A stretch of DNA of 33,014 bases from Stenotrophomonas maltophilia. GTDB taxonomy: Bacteria > Pseudomonadota > Gammaproteobacteria > Xanthomonadales > Xanthomonadaceae. Numbering within the stretch: position 1 is the stretch's first letter; the number at the start of each line of letters is the position of its first letter. Both the position numbers and the translations under genes were made by a program. The DNA lies in assembly GCA_002435595.1 (NCBI GenBank), contig DJBL01000076.1:1-33014 (forward strand), in the 5' to 3' direction. The notes under the pieces are model-generated. The model was not told the DNA's origin. It searched no databases and saw only the letters and a program-made list of their open reading frames with translations. Shown piece by piece: positions 17,484 to 25,713 of this stretch.

Positions 17484-17853
17484 GGTCCTCGGGCCGGGTA
17501 GCGGTGTTGCCGCCCAGCAGGGTGCGCATCCATGCCGCCTCGCGCGGCAGCCCGTACGGGAACATCACCTGCGCATCTTCGGGGAAGCGCTTGCAGCGCA
17601 GTACGCCTTCGGCGTCGAACAGCCGCCAGCCCCGCGCGGCCTGCTCGGCAGCCAGGATGCGTCGCCGCAGCGCCAGTGTCAGGCTGGCCTGGCAGTCGAA
17701 GCGGCAGGTGCGCAGGTCGATGCGATCCAGCGGTTGCAGCCCGGCCAGGATGCGCGCGACGGCCGGATGGGCCAGGTCGATGCGGCCGGTGGCCATGCCG
17801 AGCAGGCGCTCGTCATGCCCGGCCAGATGCTGGACGAAGTACACGGGGGGCAT
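17446..17853 (-). CDS. Hypothetical protein, 135 residues
   Basis: No family was recognised. The ATG at 17853 has a good Shine-Dalgarno sequence (GAGGAAA). There is no signal peptide or membrane segment; the protein appears soluble and mixed alpha/beta (PPVYFVQHLAGHDERLLGM). A close Cys pair (RTCRFDCQ) and a third Cys (VLRCKRF) are present. The 3' end overlaps the LysR gene tail-to-tail. Codon use resembles the neighbours, which supports a real gene. The stretch 17854-18041 upstream holds nothing else that was recognised. Confidence 0.65.
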   Translation of the reverse strand: MPPVYFVQHLAGHDERLLGMATGRIDLAHPAVARILAGLQPLDRIDLRTCRFDCQASLTLALRRRILAAEQAARGWRLFDAEGVLRCKRFPEDAQVMFPYGLPREAAWMRTLLGGNTATRPEDLSLRPSPGADGR

Positions 17854-18041
17854 CGTTTCCTCGCGGGGGCGCGCGGCCGCCATCACGACGACCGTAGGGC
17901 GATGCGCCGATTGGACACTGCGACCCGCGGGCGGGGAATCTCAAGTTACTGATCGAACGCGCATTTCTGGATGGCACGATCTATGTGCAGCGTCGGCGCC
18001 GACCCGGCCGCGCGCGTGCATCGCCCCGCCTGGCGAGGCTT

Positions 18042-18668
18042 TCAGCCGGTAATGCCGAGACGCACACCGAAACCGACCAGAAAAACACCCGCCACACGTC
18101 TCAGCAAAAGTCCTACACGCGGGTGCTGCAGAATCCTACGGCGCAGCAGGTTGCCGACACCGATCAGCACCGAGCAGTACGCCAGCCCCATGACGAAGAT
18201 GATCACCGCCATGGTCGCGAACGTCACCACGCCCTGGTGGCGGGCCGGGTCGATGAACAGCGGCAGGAACGCCATATAGAAAATGATCGCCTTGGGGTTG
18301 AGCAGGTTGATCAGCACCGCCTGGCGGAAGTAATGCCCCGGCTGCAGGCGGATGCCGCCTTCCTCGCCGGTGCTGCGTGGTTGCCGCAGCAGGCCGATGC
18401 CCACCCACACCAGGTACGCCGCGCCCAGGTACTGCACCGCGTGGAACACCAGCGGGTTGGCCTTGAGCAGGGCGGCCACGCCGGCCACTGCCAGCCACAT
18501 CAGGATCTGGTCGCCGAGCAGCAGCCCGAACAGCGCGGTGTAGCCGCCGCGCACGCCGCCGCGGCCGGTCGCGGTGAGCAGGGTGAACGTGCCCGGCCCG
18601 GGCAACGCCAGGAACACCAGCACGGCAGCGATGAAGGTCCACAGATCCTGGATGCCCAACCACGGCAT
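18042..18668 (-). CDS. LysE/RhtB-family amino-acid exporter
   Basis: With the ATG at 18668 the product has 208 residues, normal for the family; an ATG at 18698 would add ten residues (MTLPRRRVAA). Six hydrophobic helices are predicted. The signature in helix 1, FIAAVLVFLALPGPGTFTLL, with the conserved PGPG, and the later LINLLNPKAIIFYMAFLP are diagnostic. Members export amino acids or related metabolites. It lies about 60 bases downstream of a LysR gene on the same strand, so the two may be co-transcribed. The exported substrate is unknown. Confidence 0.92.
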   Translation of the reverse strand: MPWLGIQDLWTFIAAVLVFLALPGPGTFTLLTATGRGGVRGGYTALFGLLLGDQILMWLAVAGVAALLKANPLVFHAVQYLGAAYLVWVGIGLLRQPRSTGEEGGIRLQPGHYFRQAVLINLLNPKAIIFYMAFLPLFIDPARHQGVVTFATMAVIIFVMGLAYCSVLIGVGNLLRRRILQHPRVGLLLRRVAGVFLVGFGVRLGITG

Positions 18669-18728
18669 GGCGGCGACTCGACGACGGGGGAGCGTCATTG
18701 TCCGGCACGGACCTGCTTGCCGGTAGCG

Positions 18729-19652
18729 TCACCCCGCGCGGTGCGGCAGATCCTTCAGCAGCGGTTGCAGACGGTGCTCCAGCAGCGCGTGCAGTTGCCG
18801 GATCGCCGGGGAGAACTGCTTGCGGTGCGGGCATACCAGGTTCAACGGCAGGCTGTCGCCGGCACCGTCCAGCAGCACCTGCAGGCGGCCGGCGCGCACG
18901 TCCCCGCACACGTCCAGCCAGGACTTGAACACGATGCCTTCGCCGGCCACCGCCCAGCGCCGCACCACATCGGCGTCGTCGCAGACCATGTTGCCGCGCA
19001 CCGGCACCACCACGCGGCGCCCATCGACCTCGAAATTCCAGCGGTCATAGGCGCGCCCGGCCAGCTGGTAAAGCAGGCAGTGGTGGTCCTTGAGCGCGTC
19101 CAGGTGGGTGGGGGTGCCGTGTCGGGCCAGGTAGTCCGGCGAAGCGGCCAGCACCCGGCGGTTGCCCGGCAACAGCGGCAGCGCCACGTAGCTGGCGTTG
19201 TCGAAGCGACCCAGGCGGAAGGCGATGTCGACCGGATCGCGGAACACGTCGGCGACCTGGTCGGACAACTGCAGGCGCAGCTGCAGCCGGGGGTGCGCGT
19301 TGCGGAACTCGGTGAGCCACGGCAGCAGCACGTTGCGGCCCAGGTCCGACGGCGCGGCAATCTGCAGTACCCCGCGCAGTTCGGCATCCTCGCCGCGCAC
19401 CCGCGCCTGACCCTCGCTGAGGGTGGCCAGCACGTCATGCGCGTAGGGCAGGTACAGCGCGCCTTCGGCGGTCAGGCGCAGGCTGCGGGTGGAGCGGACG
19501 AACAGGCGCAGGTCCAGCTCGCGCTCCAGCCGGGCCACGGCCGCGGCGACCTGCCCGGGCAGCAGGTCGGCCTCGCGCGCGGCGTTGGAAAAACTGCCCA
19601 GCGCGGCGGTGCGGACGAACAGGGCAAGGTCGTCTACGCGGACCATTTTCAT
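18729..19652 (-). CDS. LysR-family transcriptional regulator (next to the MDR/nitroreductase operon)
   Basis: A 307-residue LysR-type regulator. The helix-turn-helix (about 5-65) reads LALFVRTAALGSFSNAAREA, LLPGQVAAAVARLERELDLR and LFVRSTRSLRLTAEG. The effector domain follows, containing GVLQIAAPSDLGRNVLLPWL and IAFRLGRFDNASYVALPL, as in the CrgA/DmlR-type branch. The ATG at 19652 is chosen; a second in-frame ATG is two codons downstream. It is divergent from the MDR oxidoreductase at 19743 across a 90-base gap, so that operon is its likely target; LysE lies downstream of it on the same strand. Confidence 0.93.
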   Translation of the reverse strand: MKMVRVDDLALFVRTAALGSFSNAAREADLLPGQVAAAVARLERELDLRLFVRSTRSLRLTAEGALYLPYAHDVLATLSEGQARVRGEDAELRGVLQIAAPSDLGRNVLLPWLTEFRNAHPRLQLRLQLSDQVADVFRDPVDIAFRLGRFDNASYVALPLLPGNRRVLAASPDYLARHGTPTHLDALKDHHCLLYQLAGRAYDRWNFEVDGRRVVVPVRGNMVCDDADVVRRWAVAGEGIVFKSWLDVCGDVRAGRLQVLLDGAGDSLPLNLVCPHRKQFSPAIRQLHALLEHRLQPLLKDLPHRAG

Positions 19653-19742
19653 CCCCAGAGTGAAAGTGCTGCCCGATTCTGCGCCTTTCCGGCCCGCGGC
19701 GTGAAGCGCAGTCTGTGGCTCTTCCCGAACGGATCTGCCCCG

Positions 19743-20750
19743 ATGAAAGCTGTTGCCTATACCGAACATGGCCTGCCGATCAGCGACCCGCGCGCGCTGC
19801 AGGACATCACCCTGCCGATCCCCAGCCCCGGCCCGCGCGACCTGCGCGTGGCGGTCCGTGCGATCTCGGTCAACCCGGTGGACACCAAGGTGCGCAATGG
19901 CGTGGCCGTGACCGAACCGCGCGTGCTGGGCTGGGACGCGGTCGGCATCGTCGATGCGGTCGGTAGCGAGGTCGGCCTGTTCCAGCCCGGTGACGCGGTC
20001 TTCTACGCCGGCGCGATCGGTCGCCCGGGCAGCAATGCCGAGTACCAGCTGGTGGACGAGCGCATCGTCGGGCACAAGCCGGCCAGCCTGGACGATGCCG
20101 CCGCCGCGGCGCTGCCGCTGACCGCAATCACCGCCTGGGAACTGCTGTTCGACCGCCTGCGCATCCCCGAAGGCGGGGGCGAGGGCCAGACGCTGCTGGT
20201 GATCGGGGCCGCCGGCGGAGTCGGCTCGATCCTGGTGCAGCTGGCCCGCCAACTGACCCGGCTGACGGTGATCGGCACCGCCTCGCGCCCGGACACCCAG
20301 GACTGGGTCTACGGCCTGGGCGCGCACCATGTGATCGACCATTCGCAGCCGCTCACCGACGGCCTGCAGCGGCTGGGCATTGCCGAGGTCAGCCACGTGG
20401 CCAGCCTGACCCACACCGACCAGCACTTTGACCAGATCGTGGCCGCGCTGGCCCCGCAGGGCCAGCTGGCGCTGATCGACGACCCGGGCCAGCTCGACGT
20501 GATGGCGCTCAAGCGCAAGAGCCTGTCGCTGCACTGGGAGTCGATGTTCACCCGCTCCAGCTTCAACACGCCCGACCTGGATCGGCAGCACGCGCTGCTG
20601 GAACGCGTGGCCGCGCTGGTGGATGCCGGCGTCCTGCGCACCACCCTGGGCGAGCACTACGGCCGCATCGATGCCGCCAACCTGCGCCGCGCCCATGCCC
20701 TGATCGAGAGCCACCGCGCGCGCGGCAAGCTGGTCCTGGAGGGCTTCTGA
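19743..20750 (+). CDS. Zinc-independent MDR oxidoreductase (quinone-reductase-like)
   Basis: A 335-residue medium-chain dehydrogenase/reductase. The N-terminal GroES-like domain has AISVNPVDTKVRNG and VLGWDAVGIVDAVG. The nucleotide-binding domain has the Rossmann motif LVIGAAGGVGSILVQLARQL. The four-Cys structural zinc cluster of classical alcohol dehydrogenases is absent, so the protein fits the quinone oxidoreductase or zinc-type ADH-like branch that reduces quinones or enones with NADPH. The ATG gives the family start MKAVAYTEHGLP. It forms an operon with the nitroreductase, whose ATG lies 1 base after this stop. Confidence 0.93.
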   Translation: MKAVAYTEHGLPISDPRALQDITLPIPSPGPRDLRVAVRAISVNPVDTKVRNGVAVTEPRVLGWDAVGIVDAVGSEVGLFQPGDAVFYAGAIGRPGSNAEYQLVDERIVGHKPASLDDAAAAALPLTAITAWELLFDRLRIPEGGGEGQTLLVIGAAGGVGSILVQLARQLTRLTVIGTASRPDTQDWVYGLGAHHVIDHSQPLTDGLQRLGIAEVSHVASLTHTDQHFDQIVAALAPQGQLALIDDPGQLDVMALKRKSLSLHWESMFTRSSFNTPDLDRQHALLERVAALVDAGVLRTTLGEHYGRIDAANLRRAHALIESHRARGKLVLEGF

Positions 20751-20751
20751 G

Positions 20752-21438
20752 ATGTCCACCGTGCTCGCCCTGGAACCCACCGGCCTGACCCTGGGCGCGG
20801 TCGCCCGCCGCCGCCACACCACCAAGGCCTACGATCCCAGCCGCACCCTGCCGCCGGCGGTGCTGGAGGACCTGCTGGAGGTGCTGCACAACGCACCGTC
20901 GTCGGTGAACGCCCAGCCCTGGCATTTCCTGGTCGCCGGCAGCGCCGAGGCACGTGCGCGCATCGCCCGTGCCACCCAGCCCGGCCAGCCCTACAACACC
21001 GCCAAGATCACCGATGCCTCGCATGTGATCGTGTTCGCCACCCGCACCGGTATCGACGATGCGTACCTGGCCCAGGTGATCGACCAGGAGACCGCCGACG
21101 GCCGCTATCCCACCGCCGAGGCACGCGAAGGCCAGCGCGGCGCGCTGCACCACTACGTGGACCTGCACCGCCACACGCTGGGCGATGCCCAGCACTGGAT
21201 GCAGAAGCAGACCTACCTGGCCCTGGGCACGCTGCTGCTGGCCGCCGGCGTGCATGGCGTGGACGCCACCCCGATGGAAGGCTTCGACGCGCAGGTGCTG
21301 GATGCCGAGCTGGGCCTGCACGCACGCGGCCTGACCAGCGTGGTACTGGTGGCGCTGGGTTACGGCAGCGCGGCCAACTTCAACGCCGGCCTGCCCAAGT
21401 CGCGCCTGCCGCGCGAACAGGTTTTCACCCGGCTCTGA
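20752..21438 (+). CDS. NfsB-like nitroreductase
   Basis: A 228-residue FMN-dependent reductase of the nitroreductase superfamily. RRRHTTKAYDPSRTL near residue 20 and NAPSSVNAQPWHFLVAG (about 45-60) are the FMN-binding motifs of the NfsB/dihydropteridine-reductase branch; LALGTLLLAAGVHGVDATPM and VALGYGSA are typical near the C-terminus. It reduces nitroaromatics or quinones with NAD(P)H. Translation is almost certainly coupled to the preceding gene (TGAGATG). Together with that MDR enzyme and the divergent LysR gene it makes a small electrophile-detoxification unit. Confidence 0.94.
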   Translation: MSTVLALEPTGLTLGAVARRRHTTKAYDPSRTLPPAVLEDLLEVLHNAPSSVNAQPWHFLVAGSAEARARIARATQPGQPYNTAKITDASHVIVFATRTGIDDAYLAQVIDQETADGRYPTAEAREGQRGALHHYVDLHRHTLGDAQHWMQKQTYLALGTLLLAAGVHGVDATPMEGFDAQVLDAELGLHARGLTSVVLVALGYGSAANFNAGLPKSRLPREQVFTRL

Positions 21439-21444
21439 GCGCGG

Positions 21445-22068
21445 TCAGGGCACGCCGTTGTCCACGTGCAGGGCGAACCCCGCACGGGGACGCAGCCGCG
21501 CGAACCAGGCGTCCACCCAGGCCAGCGCCGGCGTGTCGCCCGGCGTCATGCGCCAGCGCTGGGTCGACAGGCCCAGCACGATGTCGGCCAGAGTGAAGCG
21601 CTCGCCGGCCACATACGCACCGGTCCGCGCCAACTGCCGATCCAGCACGCCCATCAGGTGGTTCCACTGCGCCCGGCTGGCTGCCGCCGCCGCGCCATCG
21701 CGGTAGTCCGGATGCCGGCGCACCCCGGCCATGAACGCATAGCGCCATGCGCTGTTGAGATCGGTGGCCTGCCAGTCCATCCACTGTTCCACCCGTGCAC
21801 GTTCCTGCGGGGCCTGTGGCAGGAGGTCCGCGCGACCCGCACGCGCGGCCAGGTAGCGGCAGATGCTGTTGGACTCCCACAACACGAAGTCGCCATCGCA
21901 CAGCACCGGCACCTGCACGTTGGGATTGAGCCGGCGCAGGCGTTCGTCCGCGGCCGCATCGGCCGTCGCCCCGGTGCCGACGTGGCGGTGGTCCAGCCCG
22001 AGTTCGGCCAGCAGCCACAGCACCTTGCGCACGTTGATCGAGGTGGACTTTCCGTACAGCTCCAGCAT
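21445..22068 (-). CDS. Glutathione S-transferase
   Basis: A 207-residue cytosolic GST. The thioredoxin-like N-terminal domain begins LELYGKSTSINVRKVLWLL, with the Ser/Asn pair expected to contact the glutathione thiol. NPNVQVPVLCDGDFVLWESN contains the conserved cis-Pro and the Glu-Ser glutathione-binding pair. The helical C-terminal domain has GERFTLADIVLGLSTQR with the N-capping box. The ATG at 22068 has the strong ribosome site GGAAGGGG; the upstream frame is not needed. It is convergent with the nitroreductase gene (6 bases apart) and divergent from rmuC across 50 bases. The substrate is unknown. Confidence 0.94.
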   Translation of the reverse strand: MLELYGKSTSINVRKVLWLLAELGLDHRHVGTGATADAAADERLRRLNPNVQVPVLCDGDFVLWESNSICRYLAARAGRADLLPQAPQERARVEQWMDWQATDLNSAWRYAFMAGVRRHPDYRDGAAAAASRAQWNHLMGVLDRQLARTGAYVAGERFTLADIVLGLSTQRWRMTPGDTPALAWVDAWFARLRPRAGFALHVDNGVP

Positions 22069-22105
22069 GGCCCCTTCCGGCGCAGCCAATGAGACCGGCA
22101 CAGCC

Positions 22106-22111
22106 TACACT
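22106..22111 (+). promoter_or_regulatory. Candidate -10 box of rmuC, implying a leaderless mRNA
   Basis: TACACT ends 7 bases before the rmuC ATG at 22119, so transcription would start at or beside the start codon. No Shine-Dalgarno sequence precedes the ATG. The -35 is not clear. Confidence 0.35.
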
Positions 22112-22118
22112 TGCGCGC

Positions 22119-23702
22119 ATGCAAACCGAATTCCTGATCCTTGGCGGCCTGGTCTGTGCCGTCCTCGTCCTGCAGCTGGTGCTCCTGCTGCGGCGTTCCC
22201 AGCAAGGTGGCCTGGAGCAGGCGCTGCGCGACGAAGCGCGGGTCGGTCGCGGCGAACTGCGCGAGCAGCTCGAAGGCCTGGGCCGGCAGCAGGATGCGCG
22301 GCTGGAGAGCTTCGCACGCGCGCTGACCGACCTGTCCACCCGCACCGACCAGCGCCTGGACCTGCTGCGCGATGCCCTCGGCGAAGACGCGCGCAAGGCG
22401 CGCGAAGAAAGCGCCGCCGCGCAGCAGCGCACCGGTGAGCTGCTGGCCCAGCGGCTGCAGGACATGCGCGCGCAGCTGGAGGTGTTCGGCCAGCAGCAGC
22501 AGGCCCGCATCGACGCGTTCGGACAGCAGCTGGTCGAGCTGACCACGCGCACCGACGGGCACATGGCCGCCCTGCGGCAGGCGCTGGCCGAGGACGCGCG
22601 CAAGGGCCGCGAGGAAACGGCGCAGTCGCAGCAGCGGCTGGGTGAATCGCTGGGCCTGCGCCTGCAGGAGCTGACCCAGCGCAACGAGCAGCGCATCGGC
22701 GAAATGCGCGCCACCCTGGAGCAGCAGCTCAAGAGCCTGCAGACCGACAACGCCGAAAAGCTCGACCAGATGCGCGTCACCGTGGACGAGAAGCTGCAGA
22801 CCACGCTGGAAGCGCGCCTGGGCGCCTCGTTCCAGCTGGTCTCCGATCGCCTGGAGCAGGTCCAGCGCGGCCTGGGCGAGATGCAGCAGCTGGCCACCGG
22901 CGTGGGCGACCTCAAGCGCGTGCTGACCAACGTCAAGAACCGCGGCAGCTGGGGTGAAGTGCAGCTGGACAACATCCTCGAGCAGACCCTCACCCAGGAG
23001 CAGTACGCACGCGGGGTGAAGGTACGCCCGGACAGCGGCGAGATGGTCGACATCGCCGTGCGCCTGCCCGGCCGCGGCCATGAAGACACCCCGGTATGGC
23101 TGCCGATCGACTCCAAGTTCCCGCGTGAGGATTACGAGCGCCTGCTCGATGCGCAGGAGCAGGGCGACGTCGACGGCGTGCGTGTGCAGGGCGCGCAGCT
23201 GGAACGCGCGATCCGCATCCAGGCCAAGTCGATCTGCGACAAGTACATCGTGCCGCCGCACACCACCGACTTCGCGGTGATGTTCCTGCCTACCGAAGGC
23301 CTGTACGCCGAGGTGATCCGCCGGCCCGGCCTGGTCGACCTGCTGCAGCGCGAACACCGCGTGGTGGTGGCGGGGCCGACCACGGTGACCGCGTTGCTCA
23401 ACAGCCTGCAGATGGGCTTCCGGACCCTGGCCATCGAGCAGCGCTCCAGCGAGGTGTGGAGCCTGCTGGGCGCGGTCAAGAGCGAGTTCGGCAAGTTTGC
23501 CGGCATCCTGGAAAAGGCCGAGAAGCAGATCAGCACCGTGGGCCGCAGCCTGGGCGAGGCCAGCCGCAAGACGCGCACCATCGAGCGCCGTCTGCGCGGG
23601 GTGGAGTCGCTCACCGCCGAACAGAGCCAGGACCTGCTGGACGATGCGGCAGGCGAGGATGAGGACGGCGCGGTGGACGAACGCGGCAGCGCGCCGGACT
23701 GA
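22119..23702 (+). CDS. rmuC: DNA recombination protein RmuC
   Basis: A 527-residue RmuC-family protein; in E. coli RmuC limits recombination at inverted repeats. An N-terminal membrane anchor (FLILGGLVCAVLVLQLVLLL) is followed by a long coiled coil rich in Glu, Gln, Arg and Ala (about 25-230). That region contains a repeated unit with core RTDQRLDLLRDALGEDARKA and later RTDGHMAALRQALAEDARKG. The nuclease-like RmuC domain (about 250-480) has LKRVLTNVKNRGSWGEVQLD, LPIDSKFPREDYERLL and FLPTEGLYAEVIRRPGL. The ATG at 22119 is chosen because it starts the anchor directly; an in-frame ATG at 22089 is less likely. Confidence 0.95.
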   Translation: MQTEFLILGGLVCAVLVLQLVLLLRRSQQGGLEQALRDEARVGRGELREQLEGLGRQQDARLESFARALTDLSTRTDQRLDLLRDALGEDARKAREESAAAQQRTGELLAQRLQDMRAQLEVFGQQQQARIDAFGQQLVELTTRTDGHMAALRQALAEDARKGREETAQSQQRLGESLGLRLQELTQRNEQRIGEMRATLEQQLKSLQTDNAEKLDQMRVTVDEKLQTTLEARLGASFQLVSDRLEQVQRGLGEMQQLATGVGDLKRVLTNVKNRGSWGEVQLDNILEQTLTQEQYARGVKVRPDSGEMVDIAVRLPGRGHEDTPVWLPIDSKFPREDYERLLDAQEQGDVDGVRVQGAQLERAIRIQAKSICDKYIVPPHTTDFAVMFLPTEGLYAEVIRRPGLVDLLQREHRVVVAGPTTVTALLNSLQMGFRTLAIEQRSSEVWSLLGAVKSEFGKFAGILEKAEKQISTVGRSLGEASRKTRTIERRLRGVESLTAEQSQDLLDDAAGEDEDGAVDERGSAPD

Positions 23703-23777
23703 CACCTGGCGTACATGCAACGCATGCACGTGATCGCGCATGCTGTGTCCTTCCTGATGTCTCGAGGTACTTCACGC

Positions 23778-24149
23778 ATGCGCAAGACCCTGTTGTTGTC
23801 CCTGCTGCTGGCCCTGGCCGGTTGCGCCAGCACCACGCCGCCGGGTGAGACCGTGCCTGCTGACGGCGCGGCCACCGCTGCGCTCACGGACCCCGCCGCC
23901 TGCCGACAGGCCGGGGGCGAACTGGCCCCGCTCGGGCGCCTGCAGCGCGTGCAGTGCGTGGTGCCCTATGCCGATGCGGGCAAGGCCTGCAGCGCCAAGG
24001 CCGACTGCACCGGCCAGTGCCTGGCCCAGGGCGAGGTCGCTCCGGGGGCCAAGGCCAGCGGCATCTGCCAGACCGACGTCCGCCAGAACTTCGGCTGCCG
24101 TCAGCGCATCGACGGCGGCGTCGCCCTGGGCACGATCTGCGTCGATTGA
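23778..24149 (+). CDS. Cys-rich lipoprotein of unknown function
   Basis: A 123-residue protein with a lipoprotein signal ending in lipobox LAGC (Cys16), so it is anchored to a membrane, probably the outer one (Ala at +2). Beyond the lipid Cys the mature part holds eight Cys (AACR, VQCV, KACS, DCTG, QCLA, GICQ, FGCR, TICV), an even number that could make four disulfides in a compact fold. No family was recognised. The start at 23778 gives the cleanest signal (RKTLLLSLLLALAGC) with GAGG upstream; earlier in-frame starts exist. It lies 57 bases before glutathione peroxidase, perhaps as a unit. Confidence 0.78.
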   Translation: MRKTLLLSLLLALAGCASTTPPGETVPADGAATAALTDPAACRQAGGELAPLGRLQRVQCVVPYADAGKACSAKADCTGQCLAQGEVAPGAKASGICQTDVRQNFGCRQRIDGGVALGTICVD

Positions 24150-24206
24150 TTCTTTCCCGCCACGGGTCCGCCCGCGGCGCCTACCTCCCAACCCAAGGAA
24201 GCTGCA

Positions 24207-24767
24207 GTGAGCCAGACCGTTTACGAGATCCCCGTCACCACCATCGAAGGCCAGCCGTCCTCGCTGGCCGACTACCGCGGCAAGGTGCTGCTGGTGGTCA
24301 ACGTCGCCTCCAAGTGCGGCCTGACCCCGCAGTACGAAGGCCTGCAGAAGCTGTACGCCGACAAGCACGACGCCGGCCTGGAAGTGTTGGGTTTCCCGGC
24401 CAACAACTTCCTGGCCCAGGAGCCGGGCAGCGAGGCGGAGATCCAGCAGTTCTGCCAGCTGGAATACGACGTGAGCTTCCCGCTGTTCGCCAAGATCAGC
24501 GTGGCCGGCGATGACGTGCACCCGCTGTACCAGCAGCTGACCGCCGCCCAGCCGGCTGCTACCGGCGAAGGCCCGATGCGCGAAAAGCTGCAGGGTGCGG
24601 TGGCCAAGTATCCCGAGCTGGTGGTCAACCCGGCGCCGGGCGTGTTGTGGAACTTCGAGAAGTTCCTGATCGGCCGCGACGGCCAGGTCATCGCGCGCTT
24701 CGCCCCGGACGTGCCGGCGGACGACGCGCGGCTGGTGGCGGCGATCGACGCGGCGCTGGCGGCCTGA
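24207..24767 (+). CDS. Glutathione peroxidase family protein
   Basis: A 186-residue thiol peroxidase of the GPx family, with Cys in place of selenocysteine. The peroxidatic Cys37 is in NVASKCGLTPQY; Gln71 is in GFPANNFLAQEPGS; WNFEKFLIGRDG supplies the Trp-Asn part of the active site. Cys83 in FCQLEYDVSFPL is in the place of the resolving Cys of thioredoxin-dependent members. It reduces hydrogen peroxide and lipid peroxides in the cytoplasm. The start is GTG with AAGGAA upstream. It follows the Cys-rich lipoprotein on the same strand. Confidence 0.94.
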   Translation: MSQTVYEIPVTTIEGQPSSLADYRGKVLLVVNVASKCGLTPQYEGLQKLYADKHDAGLEVLGFPANNFLAQEPGSEAEIQQFCQLEYDVSFPLFAKISVAGDDVHPLYQQLTAAQPAATGEGPMREKLQGAVAKYPELVVNPAPGVLWNFEKFLIGRDGQVIARFAPDVPADDARLVAAIDAALAA

Positions 24768-24779
24768 TCCACGCGCGGT

Positions 24780-24813
24780 GCATCGCGTGGCGCTTGTGCG
24801 CGCCACGCGATGC
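24780..24813. repeat. Perfect 14-bp inverted repeat (REP-like or terminator)
   Basis: Arms GCATCGCGTGGCGC (24780-24793) and GCGCCACGCGATGC (24800-24813) enclose loop TTGTGC, 13 bases after the GPx stop. The core GCGTGGC is the same as in the stem-loops near 11300, but no GTAG end is seen. There is no T-tract, so it may be a repeat-derived 3' stem or a weak terminator. Confidence 0.6.
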
Positions 24814-24866
24814 GGCGAGGATGACGCACGCCGCTATGCCTGCGGTGCGCGCCCGGGGAAGGGGAC

Positions 24867-25157
24867 ATGGAGTTGTTGACGCTGGAACACTTTGCCGGCT
24901 GCGTGAACGAGACGTTCGCCGCCGAGTTCGATGGCCTGCAGATGGAGTTCGTGCTGGTCGAGGCGCGGCCGCTGCAGCAGACGCATGCCAATACAGCGCG
25001 CGCGCCGTTCTCGCTGTTGTTCCGCAATGCCGCGGCGATCGTGTTCCCGCAGCAGATCTACCCGATGCGCCATGCGCGGGTGGGTGAGGTCGGCATCTTC
25101 CTGGTGCCCATCGCGCAGGAGCGTGCCGGTTTCCTCTACCAGGCCGTGTTCAACTGA
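24867..25157 (+). CDS. DUF6916-like small protein
   Basis: A 96-residue soluble protein with no signal peptide or membrane segment. It looks like the DUF6916 family (small beta-rich proteins: LTLEHFAGCVNETFAAEF, MEFVLVEARPL, FSLLFRNAAAIVFPQQIYPM, GEVGIFLVPIA). The function is unknown. The ATG has GGGGA at a good distance. Its 3' end overlaps the convergent GNAT gene by 8 bases, tying it physically to the tail-collar operon; such small proteins are plausible partners of collar-type proteins, but that link is inference. Confidence 0.72.
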   Translation: MELLTLEHFAGCVNETFAAEFDGLQMEFVLVEARPLQQTHANTARAPFSLLFRNAAAIVFPQQIYPMRHARVGEVGIFLVPIAQERAGFLYQAVFN

Positions 25158-25713
25158 CGTCCCGGGACGTGGGCTCCCAGCGCATGGGCAGGTAAAGCTC
25201 GCCGGCCGCCGCCGCCGGGCTGGCGACAAACCCCATCCGCTGGTACAGGCGCAACGCAGCGTGGTTGTGCTGCATCACATGCAGCCGCAGCGCGCGACCT
25301 CGCACCGCACAGGCCTGTTGCTGGCAACCGATCACCGCCGTGCCGGTACCGGTGCCGCGCGATGACGGCAACAGGCTGATGTCCACGATGAGATCCTCCT
25401 CGCCGTCTTCATCGACATAGAAGCGCCCCACCGGCTGGCCCTCGCGCAGGATCGCCAGGTAATGCGCGCGCGGGTGGTGGGCCAGATAGTGCTGGTGCTG
25501 GGCCACGAACTGCTGCGACAGGAACTGCCGCTTGGCAGCGTCCGGCCAGGGCACCGACCGGAGTTCCTCCTCGCGCGTGCTCGCATACAATTGCACCAGC
25601 CAGGGCAGGTCATCGTCGCGCAGCGCGCGCCATTGCCATCCGGTGCCGTCGGCGACCCCGGCCAGCGCCGGGCGCCGCTCCGGAGGGAACGGCGCCAGCG
25701 TCGCGGGCAACAT
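25150..25713 (-). CDS. GNAT-family N-acetyltransferase at the end of the collar operon
   Basis: A 187-residue acetyl-CoA-dependent acetyltransferase. The acetyl-CoA pyrophosphate loop is SSRGTGTGTAVIG in motif A, preceded by the strand LIVDISLLP; HNHAALRLYQRMGFV is motif B. The N-terminal motif region is WQWRALRDDDLPWLVQLY. Its ATG overlaps the stop of collar gene 3 (TGATG), so translation is coupled. The target is unknown; modification of the collar proteins or of a surface component is possible but untested. Confidence 0.9.
   Translation of the reverse strand: MLPATLAPFPPERRPALAGVADGTGWQWRALRDDDLPWLVQLYASTREEELRSVPWPDAAKRQFLSQQFVAQHQHYLAHHPRAHYLAILREGQPVGRFYVDEDGEEDLIVDISLLPSSRGTGTGTAVIGCQQQACAVRGRALRLHVMQHNHAALRLYQRMGFVASPAAAAGELYLPMRWEPTSRDVS

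Noticed and set aside
22320..22620. Direct repeats in rmuC as a possible mobile or CRISPR-like array
   Set aside because: They are in-frame coiled-coil repeats of the protein (RTDQRLDLLR and RTDGHMAALR type), not separate DNA elements.
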